Assembly: GCA_030620035.1 (NCBI GenBank)
Contig: JAUXAE010000019.1
Coordinates: 1 to 13,576 of the forward strand
Direction of reading: 5' to 3'
Source of the DNA: Dehalococcoidales bacterium
Lineage (GTDB): Bacteria; Chloroflexota; Dehalococcoidia; Dehalococcoidales; JAUXAE01
DNA: 13,576 nucleotides
Positions 1 to 9,240 of the stretch are shown here, piece by piece (the first letter of the stretch is position 1; each line of letters starts with the position of its first letter). The notes beneath the pieces are model-generated. The model had not been told where the DNA came from, searched no databases, and saw nothing but the letters and a program-made list of their open reading frames with translations. The translations under genes were made by a program, and so were the position numbers.

Positions 1-32
1 AGGACTATCACTATAGCCCGTAGCTTGATAAT

Positions 33-68
33 GCCACCCCCTCCAGTTATTTTCCCTAATAAGGTGGC
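33..68. repeat. GCCACC/GGTGGC inverted repeat
   Basis: Six-base arms at 33-38 and 63-68 are separated by 24 bases, just downstream of the nfu stop. On the plus strand the second arm is followed by TTGATTTT, so it could be a weak terminator for an unseen plus-strand gene to the left. On the minus strand no T-run follows. The long loop makes this weak. The first 82 bases show no other gene. Confidence 0.2.
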
Positions 69-82
69 TTGATTTTACTTAC

Positions 83-301
83 TTAAGCGGCGATTACTTC
101 CTTAATCTCGGGGATTTGCTGCTTTAGGATTCTCTCAATCCCGTTCTTTAATGTCATGGTGGACATGGGGCAACCAGCGCAGGCACCGGTTAGTTTGACC
201 TTGACCACGCCATCGGTAACATCAATCAGCTCTATATTGCCGCCATCGGCCTCAAGGGCGGGTCGTATCTTGTCCAGTGCTGCCTCCACTTTTTCTCGCA
301 T
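83..301 (-). CDS. NifU-like C-terminal domain protein (Fe-S cluster scaffold/carrier)
   Basis: This 72-residue protein is essentially one NifU C-terminal (Nfu) domain. It has an N-terminal helix, the A-D-G-G-N-I-E-L strand entry around residues 18-25, and the family signature G-A-C-A-G-C-P-M with C41 and C44. In characterised Nfu proteins this CxxC pair, contributed by two subunits, holds a [4Fe-4S] cluster that is passed to apo-enzymes in the cytosol. The length matches stand-alone Nfu proteins of anaerobes; no scaffold (IscU-like) or A-type domain is attached. The ATG start is supported by an AAAGGAG ribosome binding site (complement of 308-314) six bases upstream. The gene is divergent from the TPR/gyrA operon and monocistronic as far as the window shows. 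The family is certain; the client proteins are unknown. Confidence 0.92.
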   Translation of the reverse strand: MREKVEAALDKIRPALEADGGNIELIDVTDGVVKVKLTGACAGCPMSTMTLKNGIERILKQQIPEIKEVIAA

Positions 302-363
302 TGATAACTCCTTTGATATTTTGGCCTTGCCACTTCAGATAGTAGTGTAAAAGACAACCTAAA

Positions 364-390
364 ATTATCATAGGTAGCCTATTTTGTCAA
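364..390 (-). promoter_or_regulatory. Promoter for the nfu gene
   Basis: Read on the minus strand, there is a perfect TTGACA -35 box (complement of 385-390) with a GATAAT -10 box (complement of 364-369) at a 15-base spacer. TAATTT at a 17-base spacer is an alternative. The predicted transcript starts roughly 55 bases before the nfu ATG. Confidence 0.5.
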
Positions 391-397
391 TTTTGAC

Positions 398-426
398 TTG
401 TTTGGTGGTTTTGGCTGGAGTAAAAT
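398..426 (+). promoter_or_regulatory. Promoter for the TPR-gyrA operon
   Basis: TTGTTT (398-403), a 17-base spacer and TAAAAT (421-426) form a sigma70-like promoter. It would start transcription about 35-40 bases before the TTG start of the TPR gene. The -35 is only a partial match; the -10 matches five of six. Confidence 0.4.
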
Positions 427-469
427 AATCTAAATACAGACGAAGGCTTTAGGACGGGGGTAGCCGGTA

Positions 470-1270
470 TTGTATCAGGAAGAGGAGCAGGTAAGGCTAA
501 GGCGGCAGAGCAGCAAACAGGCGATTGCCCTGGCCATGGAGGGCCGCTGGCGGGAGGCGGTAGCTGTTAATAAGGGCATAGTAGACAGCTTTCCCAACGA
601 TGTTGATGCCTATAATCGCCTGGGCCGGGCCTATATGGAGCTGGGGGAGTATTCGCTGGCCGGGGAGGCCTACCGCCGGGCCCAAGAGCTTGACCCCTAT
701 AATGCCATCGCCGAAAAGAATCTTCGTCGCCTGTCCCATTTGAGAGAAGTGGTAGCTGGTTTGGGGGGTAGCTCTCATAGGGTAGAGCCTCAGGTCTTTA
801 TTGAGGAGACGGGCAAGGCCGGGGTGGTCAACCTCTACCATCTGGTGGCAAAAGAGGTATTAGCCGAGATTGACGCCGGTGATAAGGTGAGTTTGAAGAT
901 AGTCGGCACTAACCTGGTGGCGGAAAACGGCCGCGGCCGGTATCTGGGACAGGTCGAGCCCAGGCATTCTCAGCGCCTCATCAAGCTAATAAAGGGGGGC
1001 AACCAGTATACGGCCACGGTCATCAGTTCCTCAGAAGACAAATTGGCGGTTATTATCAGGGAGGTATACCAGCATCCTTCCCAGGTGGGTCAGCTCTCCT
1101 TCCCGGGCAAGGGTTTTGCCGGCCTGAGGCCCTACCTTGGTGGCCGGGTAGCCGGGCGTGAGCCAGAGTATAATATGGGGGATGAGGAAGAGCCAGAGTT
1201 ATTAGCCGCCGAATCTGCCGAGGCGGCCAGCCAAGGTGAGGATGAGGATGAAGAGAGATCGGAGGTTTAA
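470..1270 (+). CDS. TPR protein with C-terminal beta-rich domain, upstream of gyrA
   Basis: A 266-residue soluble protein with no signal peptide. Residues about 15-85 form two tetratricopeptide-like helical pairs, for example the stretch with Y-N-R-L-G-R-A-Y-M-E-L-G-E-Y and A-Y-R-R-A-Q-E-L-D-P. Residues about 120-205 look like a small beta-barrel (K-V-S-L-K-I-V-G-T, then G-R-Y-L-G-Q-V-E-P, then Y-T-A-T-V-I), vaguely resembling the second half of HIRAN domains; this resemblance is my inference. The last 30 or so residues are strongly acidic. The start is a TTG with a G-rich GGGGG site nine bases upstream; the next ATG (536) would cut into the first helix. The stop lies five bases before gyrA, so the two are almost surely co-transcribed. 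The function is unknown. TPR proteins usually bind other proteins, and the location suggests, without proof, a link to gyrase or to nucleic acid. Confidence 0.75.
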   Translation: MYQEEEQVRLRRQSSKQAIALAMEGRWREAVAVNKGIVDSFPNDVDAYNRLGRAYMELGEYSLAGEAYRRAQELDPYNAIAEKNLRRLSHLREVVAGLGGSSHRVEPQVFIEETGKAGVVNLYHLVAKEVLAEIDAGDKVSLKIVGTNLVAENGRGRYLGQVEPRHSQRLIKLIKGGNQYTATVISSSEDKLAVIIREVYQHPSQVGQLSFPGKGFAGLRPYLGGRVAGREPEYNMGDEEEPELLAAESAEAASQGEDEDEERSEV

Positions 1271-1275
1271 GAAAG

Positions 1276-3676
<2,401 letters not shown>

Positions 3677-3696
<20 letters not shown>

Positions 3697-5518
3697 GCTG
3701 GCGGTACTTCTGCTGGCACTGTGGCTCTCGCTTCTCCAGTCCACAGACATGACACGGCTGGTAGCGGCAATCAGCCGTTTCCTGGCCCTTTAGGGCGCGC
3801 CGGTATTCCTGCTTCAGGAAAGAGGTACTCACCCCGCTATCAATATGGGCCCAGGGCAGCAGCTCATCCAGGGGGCGCGGCCGCTGAGCGTAAAAAGCGG
3901 GCTTTAATCCGGCCTCCCCAAAGGCACCGAGCCAGTTTTCATAATTTAGGCGTTCACCCCAGGCATCAAAGGTTGCCCCCAGTTGCCAGGCGCGGTGGAT
4001 GACCCTGCCCAGCCGTCTATCCCCTCGCGACAGCACTGCCTCAAGCAGGCTTGTTTTGGGGTCTTGCCAGGATAGCTTGATTCCGCGGCGGCGCAGTCCC
4101 TGCATCAGATGCTCGAGCTTTGAGGTTAGTTGCTGTTCCTCCTCCTGAGCCACCCATTGAAATGGGGTGTGTGGCTTGGGGATGAAGGTGGCCAGGCTGA
4201 TTCTCAGCCGTGGCCTCCTGCCCGGCACCCTTTTGCCCAGTGAGTGGACCCTGTTTACCATCTGGCTTATGCCCTCGACATCTTCCACGGTTTCGGTGGG
4301 CAGGCCGAGCATGAAATAGAGCTTAAGGGTAGTCCAGCCGCTGGCAAAGGCGGCCTCAGCCGTGGCCATCAGTTCGTCTTCTGAGGTAACCTTGTTGATT
4401 ACCCGCTGCAGCCTTGGGCTGGCCGCCTCCGGGGCCAGGGTGAGGCCCGTCTTCCTCCGCGATGACAGGGAGCTTATCAGCCTTACCGAGGAGTGGTTGA
4501 TGCGCAGGCTGGGCAGTGATATGGCTAGGTTATGGCTGCGGTAGCGCTGGCTCAATTGGGCGACCAGTTCATCAATGTTGGTATAGTCACTGGTGCTCAG
4601 TGATACTAAAGAGACCTCGTCATAGCCGCAGTTGGTGACCAGCTGACTCACCGCCTGAAAGACCTCTTCCTGGGGGCGCTCCCGAACCGGGCGGTAGACG
4701 ATTCCGGCGTGGCAGAAGCGGCAGCCGCGGCTGCAGCCGCGGCTAATCTCTACAGCCCCCCGGTCCTGGACAACCTCAATATAGGGCACCACCGGTCTGG
4801 TCACCGGCGGCGGCAGTTTGGCTACTATCCGCCGCCTGATGGTAGTGCTGGCCTCGGTGGGGGTGATGCTTTTAGGTGAGCCATCGCTGTTATATTCCAC
4901 CTGATACAGACTGGGTACATAGATGCCGTCTATAGTGGCCAGGCTCTTGAGCAGCTCTTTTTTTGAGGCCCCCTTACCCTTCCAGCGGCGGAAGCCCTCA
5001 ATTAGCTCAAGGATGACCTCTTCACCATCCCCGATGATAAAAAGGTCAATAAAGTCGGTCATTGGCTCCGGGTTCAGGGCACAACTGCCGCCGGCGATTA
5101 TCAGCGGCTGGCTATCGTCCCTATCGGCGGCCAGGACGGGGAGCCCGGCCAGGTCAAGCATCTCTAAAACATTGGTGTAGGTAAGCTCATAGCCCAGCGA
5201 GAAACCGATAATGTCAAAATCCTTCAAGGGATGCTTGCTTTCCAGACTGAGCAGCGGTGTTCCGGCGGCCCTCATGGCCGCGGCCATATCAACCCAAGGC
5301 GTAAATACCCTTTCGGCCAGGACATCAGGCTGGCTGTTCAGTAGCTGGTAGAGGATGGGCAGGGCTAGATTGGACATGCCTATTTCGTAGATGTCAGGGT
5401 AGCTTAGGGCTACCTTAATGTCTATCTGGCGCCAGTCCTTTAAGACAGCGTTCCACTCGCCGCCGGTGTAGCGGGCCGGCTTGGTAACCTGATAGAGCAC
5501 ACTCTCAGGGTAGCTCAA
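3677..5518 (-). CDS. B12-binding-like/radical SAM protein, TIGR03960-type
   Basis: A 613-residue protein of the family known as TIGR03960 radical SAM. Residues about 35-180 form a Rossmann-like B12-binding-type domain (I-G-F-S-L-G-Y-E-L, then I-A-G-G-S-C-A-L-N-P-E-P and G-D-G-E-E-V). It lacks the classic D-x-H-x-x-G cobalamin motif. The radical SAM domain starts near residue 250 with C262-x3-C266-x2-C269, which should bind the [4Fe-4S] cluster that cleaves S-adenosylmethionine. The C terminus has four cysteines, C584, C589, C592 and C601, in a zinc-ribbon-like arrangement. The length is normal for the unfused form. The substrate of this family is not established to my knowledge. In many bacteria it is fused to or beside a DUF2344/TIGR03936 protein, and none is seen here. 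The TTG start has a perfect AAGGAGG (complement of 5523-5529) four bases upstream. Its end overlaps the gyrA end by 20 bp. Confidence 0.9.
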
Positions 5519-5749
5519 TCTGCCTCCTTGAGGATAGACTATTATAGTCTCCGGTTGTTTTTAGGCACAAATTGGGGGCACTTTCATGGCTGATTCAACA
5601 TAGTATAGCGGTATCTTTTTGCAATTGCTATCCAAACAGCAGGTTGTTTATCGGGGGAAGTCCGAAGGGGGTGAGGTTGTTCAAGCAATCTCAAAACTTT
5701 TTGACCTCTTTGGGGCGGACGGCTAAAATAGCACCGGAAAGGAGAAGAG
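5519..5749. other. Divergent intergenic region with possible structured HIT leader
   Basis: This 231-base gap separates the radical SAM and HIT genes, which are divergent. Besides the palindromic promoter it holds a hairpin on the plus strand: GAGGTTG (5673-5679), loop TTCAAG, CAATCTC (5686-5692), pairing with one G-U. TCAAA (5691-5695) can pair with TTTGA (5700-5704) as a competing small hairpin. GTCCG (5660-5664) can pair with CGGAC (5716-5720) around both. No riboswitch class is recognised. I see no convincing gene in the gap. Confidence 0.35.
5536..5550. promoter_or_regulatory. 15-bp palindrome over the radical SAM -10 box (operator-like)
   Basis: AGACTATTATAGTCT is a perfect inverted repeat: seven-base arms around one central base. 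On the minus strand its core is a consensus TATAAT -10 box (complement of 5541-5546). A weak -35, TTGTGC (complement of 5565-5570), sits 18 bases upstream. The transcript would begin about ten bases further on, giving a very short leader before the AAGGAGG site. A palindrome on a -10 box is a common repressor-operator layout; the regulator is unknown. Confidence 0.5.
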
Positions 5750-6223
5750 ATGGAGCAGCTTTGGGCACCCTGGCGCATTAAGTATATTGAGATAGCCAAG
5801 CAAGAAGGCTGTATCTTGTGTGACAAACCGAGAGAGGATAATGACGAGCTAAACTATATCCTCTACCGCGGGCAGAAGAACTTTATCATCATGAACAGCT
5901 ATCCCTATAACGCTGGCCACCTGATGGTAGCCCCCTACCGCCATGTGGCCGCTCTGGATGAGCTGACCGATGACGAGCTCAGAGAGCACTTTGCCCTGGC
6001 CAGCCGCTGCGTTAGGGTTTTGAGGCAGGCCTTCAGGCCCGATGGCTTTAACATCGGCGTCAACATGGGCCGGGTGGCCGGCGCCGGCATAGATAAGCAC
6101 ATCCACAGCCACATAGTGCCCCGCTGGCTGGGTGACAGCAACTTTATGCCGGTAACCGCCGATACCAAGGTAATCAATGAGGCCCTGGCTGAGACCTACC
6201 AGAAGCTTAATGGAAGGTTCTGA
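5750..6223 (+). CDS. HIT-family nucleotide phosphorylase/hydrolase (Ap4A phosphorylase-like)
   Basis: A 157-residue cytosolic histidine-triad protein. The triad is H117-I-H119-S-H121-I-V; the middle histidine is the nucleophile that forms the nucleotidyl intermediate in characterised HIT enzymes. The N terminus W-A-P-W-R and the C21-x2-C24 pair resemble the group containing the mycobacterial Ap4A phosphorylase Rv2613c, so degradation of diadenosine polyphosphates is the best guess; a general dinucleotide or AMP-conjugate hydrolase is possible. The downstream P-R-W-x-G-D-S-N-F segment is typical of the same group. The ATG start has a strong GGAAAGGAG site a few bases upstream. Only 21 bases separate its stop from the next gene, which has its own AGGAGG, so it probably heads the ABC transporter operon. 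Confidence 0.92.
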   Translation: MEQLWAPWRIKYIEIAKQEGCILCDKPREDNDELNYILYRGQKNFIIMNSYPYNAGHLMVAPYRHVAALDELTDDELREHFALASRCVRVLRQAFRPDGFNIGVNMGRVAGAGIDKHIHSHIVPRWLGDSNFMPVTADTKVINEALAETYQKLNGRF

Positions 6224-6244
6224 GAACAATAGGAGGCAAGACAG

Positions 6245-6454
6245 ATGAATGGCTTTGAGACCATTAAGGAAATGCTACCCTTTTTGATACCACTAGCATT
6301 GCTCCAGATTGCGCTGATGGTTATCGCTCTTGTTGACCTGGTTAGGAGGAAACGGGTCAAGGGCGATAGTAAGATACTGTGGGTAGTACTAATAGTTTTT
6401 ATCAATATCATCGGCCCCATTATCTACCTACTTTTGGGACGGGAGGAAGAATAA
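6245..6454 (+). CDS. Small PLDc_N-domain membrane protein (YxlE-like)
   Basis: A 69-residue integral membrane protein with two transmembrane helices, about residues 10-32 and 44-64. They are joined by a short basic loop (R-R-K-R-V-K-G-D). The second helix ends in the PLDc_N hallmark G57-P58, Y61 and G65-R66; this domain is named for phospholipase D N termini but also occurs alone, without catalytic residues. A PLDc_N protein directly before an ABC ATPase and permease matches yxlE-yxlF-yxlG in the Bacillus subtilis sigY operon, where YxlE is linked to negative control of SigY. No sigma or anti-sigma gene is present here, so a role as a small transporter-associated membrane subunit or regulator is inferred. 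AGGAGG at 6231-6236 lies eight bases before the ATG. Confidence 0.85.
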   Translation: MNGFETIKEMLPFLIPLALLQIALMVIALVDLVRRKRVKGDSKILWVVLIVFINIIGPIIYLLLGREEE

Positions 6455-7398
6455 AGCTGGAAGCGATACGCTGTGAGGGCCTAACCAAGTACTACGGCCC
6501 GGTGGCCGCTCTAGATGGCCTTGATTTGGTTGTTGAGGAGCGGTCTGTCTTCGGTTTTCTGGGGCCCAACGGTGCCGGGAAGACGACCACGGTGAGGCTG
6601 CTGGTGGGCTTGAGCCTGCCCTCAGCCGGCCGGGCCTGGGTAGCCGGCGAAGAGGTCAAATCTGACGCTCTTTCACTGCGAGCCAAGATTGGCTATCTGC
6701 CTGATGTGCCCGCCTTTTATAGCTGGATGACGGGACGGGAATTCCTGGGCTTTGTCGGCGAGCTACACCACCTTTCATTGAAGGAGATTAGCTTGCGCCG
6801 TGATGAGCTCCTTGAGCTGGTTGACCTAAAAGAGGCTGCCAAACGCAAGATTGGCGGCTACTCACGCGGTATGCGGCAGCGATTGGGTATTGCTCAAGCC
6901 CTGATAAACCGCCCCCGGGTGTTATTTATGGATGAGCCGACCTCGGCTCTTGACCCCATGGGAAGGCGGGATGTGCTGGAACTCATAGAGCGGCTAAGTA
7001 AGGAAACGACCGTGTTTATGTCAACCCACATCCTGTCTGATGTGGAGCGGGTTTGCGATGTAGTCGCCATTATTGACCAGGGGAAATTAGTTACCCAGTC
7101 ACCGGTGGAGGAGCTGCGGCAGCGCTACGCTCGCTCCGTCTTTGAGCTTGAGTTTGAGGAAGATGCCGGTCCCCTGATTGCTAAGCTTGAGTCTATGCCA
7201 TGGCTGACAAAGATGGAGATGGTAACCGTTAACGGTGCTCCTGCCCTTCGGCTCCAGGCTAGAGACATAGATAAAGCCAAGCTAGAGCTACCCAAAATAG
7301 TTGCCGCCAGCGGGCTGACTCTGCTCCGTTACGAGCTTAAGCTGCCCAGCCTTGAGGACATCTTCGTTGAGCTGGTAGCTGGCGGAGGTACCAGATGA
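6451..7398 (+). CDS. ABC transporter ATP-binding protein (YxlF/CcmA-type exporter ATPase)
   Basis: The motor ATPase of an ABC-2-type exporter. Numbered from 6451, it shows Walker A G-P-N-G-A-G-K44-T-T, signature Y137-S-R-G-M-R-Q, Walker B V157-L-F-M-D-E162-P and the H-loop histidine H193. The C-terminal part (about 230-315) is the accessory region usual for drug or lipid exporter ATPases. The start is uncertain. The homologous region begins right at the previous stop, but no ATG, GTG or TTG exists there. ATA at 6451 overlaps the upstream TAA as ATAA. CTG at 6457 lies ten bases after GGAGG (6442-6446). The in-frame ATG at 6379 lies deep inside the previous gene and adds non-homologous sequence. 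I prefer 6451 or 6457. Its TGA overlaps the permease ATG (ATGA), showing translational coupling. The substrate is unknown. Confidence 0.92.
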   Translation: MKLEAIRCEGLTKYYGPVAALDGLDLVVEERSVFGFLGPNGAGKTTTVRLLVGLSLPSAGRAWVAGEEVKSDALSLRAKIGYLPDVPAFYSWMTGREFLGFVGELHHLSLKEISLRRDELLELVDLKEAAKRKIGGYSRGMRQRLGIAQALINRPRVLFMDEPTSALDPMGRRDVLELIERLSKETTVFMSTHILSDVERVCDVVAIIDQGKLVTQSPVEELRQRYARSVFELEFEEDAGPLIAKLESMPWLTKMEMVTVNGAPALRLQARDIDKAKLELPKIVAASGLTLLRYELKLPSLEDIFVELVAGGGTR

Positions 7399-8150
7399 CT
7401 GGCCTGGCTGCTTTGCTCAAGAAAGAGCTGAAAGAGCAATTAAAAACGTATCGGCTTTTAATTATTGGTGGCGTTTTTTTATTTTTTGGTCTGTCCACAC
7501 CCCTTATGCTCAAGTATCTGCCAGAAATACTCAAGCTGGCCGGAGAAGATGTAGTAATTGAGTTTCCCACCCCTACGGCATTGATGTCGCTTCAGGAGTA
7601 TAGTAGCACCCTTGCTCAGGTGGGTGTCCTGATAGCCGTTCTGATTGCCATGGGGGCGATAGCCAGGGAGCGGGAGCGGGGTACGGCGGCAATGGTACTC
7701 AGCAAACCGGTGGGGCGGGGAGCCTTCGTCGTGGCCAAGCTGGCGGCCATGAGTACCAGTTTCATAATTGCCCTTGGCGTTGCCTCGGTTGCCAGCTATG
7801 TCTACACCGTTCTTCTCTTTGGCGAGGCAAATGCCTCGGGTTTTCTTGGCTTGAATTTGTTGTTGGCGCTGTTTTTTATTGTCTCCCTCTCGGTAACCCT
7901 ACTTTTTTCCAGCCTTTTCAGGAGTCAGCTGGCCGCCGGAGGTGTTGCCTTGGCAATTCTAATTGGGCAGGCAGTCCTGTCTGGAGTTCCCTGGATTGGG
8001 GACTTTACGCCGGGCGCATTGATAAGCTGGGGTACCGGGCTTCTATCGGGGGCTGCCCCCAGTGCCTGGACAGCCGTGGCCGCCAGTTTGGCCATAGTTG
8101 CCCTTTGCCTGTATCTGGCGCGGCTGAGCCTTAAGCGGAAAGAGATTTAG
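7395..8150 (+). CDS. ABC-2 type transporter permease (YxlG-like)
   Basis: A 251-residue membrane subunit partnering the preceding ATPase. There are six predicted transmembrane helices, near residues 21-42, 76-94, 111-135, 144-168, 174-200 and 222-242. Between the first two helices is a long extracytoplasmic stretch. The intracellular segment R-E-R-E-R-G-T-A-A-M-V-L-S-K-P-V-G-R after helix two is the coupling-helix region characteristic of ABC-2 permeases of the YhaP/NatB/gliding-motility type. The start ATG shares ATGA with the ATPase stop. The natural substrate cannot be read from sequence; related pairs export ions, peptides or lipids. It is probably the last gene of the HIT-PLDc_N-ATPase-permease operon. 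Confidence 0.9.
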   Translation: MTGLAALLKKELKEQLKTYRLLIIGGVFLFFGLSTPLMLKYLPEILKLAGEDVVIEFPTPTALMSLQEYSSTLAQVGVLIAVLIAMGAIARERERGTAAMVLSKPVGRGAFVVAKLAAMSTSFIIALGVASVASYVYTVLLFGEANASGFLGLNLLLALFFIVSLSVTLLFSSLFRSQLAAGGVALAILIGQAVLSGVPWIGDFTPGALISWGTGLLSGAAPSAWTAVAASLAIVALCLYLARLSLKRKEI

Positions 8151-8154
8151 GTTA

Positions 8155-8173
8155 GGATTTGAATAGTAAATCC
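8155..8173 (+). terminator. Weak hairpin after the ABC operon
   Basis: GGATTT (8155-8160) and AAATCC (8168-8173) can pair around a seven-base loop just after the permease stop. The stem is A+T-rich and no T-run follows directly, so it is at best a weak or factor-assisted terminator. Confidence 0.25.
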
Positions 8174-8213
8174 CCATAGTTGATAGTGTATTTTATTGGC
8201 TTTGGGAACAAGG

Positions 8214-8243
8214 TTTTCTAGGATGAGGCCTTTATGTTATATT
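8214..8243 (+). promoter_or_regulatory. Extended -10 promoter candidate for the MBL gene
   Basis: TGT followed by TATATT (8235-8243) fits an extended -10 (TG-N-hexamer). A poor -35, TTTTCT at 8214-8219, lies 18 bases upstream. This would give a leader of about 60 bases before the ATG at 8312. Confidence 0.35.
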
Positions 8244-8279
8244 TAGCTAGGTGACTAATTGGGCTCAGGTTCTCTTTAA

Positions 8280-8301
8280 TTCTGGGGTAATTGACCCAGA
8301 A
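8280..8301 (+). promoter_or_regulatory. Inverted repeat next to the MBL ribosome binding site
   Basis: TTCTGGG (8280-8286) and CCCAGAA (8295-8301) form a perfect seven-base stem with an eight-base loop. It ends directly at the AGGAAAGG ribosome binding site (8302-8309). A second register pairs GGGT (8285-8288) with ACCC (8294-8297). It may be an RNA hairpin acting on translation or a protein operator. Confidence 0.35.
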
Positions 8302-8311
8302 AGGAAAGGCG

Positions 8312-9139
8312 ATGGCCATCCAAATAACCACCCTCAGTGAGAACACGGCCAATATCGGCTGTCTGGCTGAGTGGGGACTGAGCATCCTGATAACCACTAA
8401 AAACCTCAATATCCTGATGGATACCGGACGCAGCCTATCAGCCACCTATAATGCTGACGCCCTGGGCATTGACCTTTCCCGGGTAGATAAGATTGTCTTA
8501 AGCCACGGCCACTACGACCACACCGGAGGACTTCGCCATGTGCTCAGGAGAACCGGTGAGGTCGAGGTTATTGCCCATCCGGATATATGGGCGGCCAAGT
8601 ACGCCCGACTTGATGACCGGGAGCACTATATCGGCATACCCTTCCAGCGTGCCGAACTGGAGGGCCTGGGCGCCCGTTTCAAACTAACAAGAGACCCTGT
8701 TAAGCTCGGCGACGACATAATGACTACCGGCGAGATCCCGATGACCACCCGCTTTGAGAAAATCGACCCGGAACTCTATATCAAGGATAATGACACCCTG
8801 AAACCGGACCCGTTGGCCGATGACCTGGCCCTGATTATAGACAGTGAGGCCGGCTTGATTGTAATCCTGGGTTGTGGCCACCGCGGCGTCATCAACACCC
8901 TGCGCCACGCCCGAAAACTAACCGCTAATAGACCCATCTATGCCGTAATCGGGGGCAGCCATCTGTTCCGCGCTTCAGAAGACCAGATTAATAAAACAGT
9001 TGACGCCTTAAAGGAGATGGGTATCAAGAAGCTTGGCCTTTGTCATTGCACCGGCTTTGCCGCCGCCGCCCGGCTTTATCACGATATGGCCGATGTTTTC
9101 TGGCCGAACAATGCCGGCACCCGCCTTACCCTGCCCTAA
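8312..9139 (+). CDS. MBL-fold metallo-hydrolase, DHPS-like (COG1237) family
   Basis: A 275-residue cytosolic metallo-beta-lactamase-fold protein. The first metal motif is H65-G-H67-Y-D69-H70-T-G-G; further metal-ligand candidates are H190 in G-C-G-H-R-G, H217 in G-G-S-H-L and H245 in C-H-C-T-G. The opening N-T-A-x-x-G-C-L-A-E-W-G-L-S and the G-C-G-H-R-G-x-I-N block are hallmarks of the COG1237 group. Its M. jannaschii member MJ0301 acts as a dihydropteroate synthase-type enzyme in methanopterin synthesis. Most bacterial members have no proven substrate, so a pterin role here is only a possibility. I chose ATG 8312 because AGGAAAGG is placed properly before it; a TTG at 8291 in the same frame would add seven residues but has no ribosome binding site. 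It appears monocistronic. Confidence 0.92.
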   Translation: MAIQITTLSENTANIGCLAEWGLSILITTKNLNILMDTGRSLSATYNADALGIDLSRVDKIVLSHGHYDHTGGLRHVLRRTGEVEVIAHPDIWAAKYARLDDREHYIGIPFQRAELEGLGARFKLTRDPVKLGDDIMTTGEIPMTTRFEKIDPELYIKDNDTLKPDPLADDLALIIDSEAGLIVILGCGHRGVINTLRHARKLTANRPIYAVIGGSHLFRASEDQINKTVDALKEMGIKKLGLCHCTGFAAAARLYHDMADVFWPNNAGTRLTLP

Positions 9140-9240
9140 TATTATTGGTTAGGCTAAACTCAACAGGCCAGCCAGCTGTGCTATACTCATAGCCGAGATG
9201 TGGTGGCCAAAATCAGGGCCGTAATTAACCGGGGTGTTGC

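Noticed and set aside
6379..6450. ATG 6379 as the ABC ATPase start
   Set aside because: It lies 76 bases inside the PLDc_N gene, has no properly placed ribosome binding site, and the added residues do not look like an ABC N terminus.
9133..9154. Hairpin GCC(C)TAA/TTAGGC at the MBL stop as terminator
   Set aside because: Bulged, A+T-rich stem with no following T-run; not better than chance.
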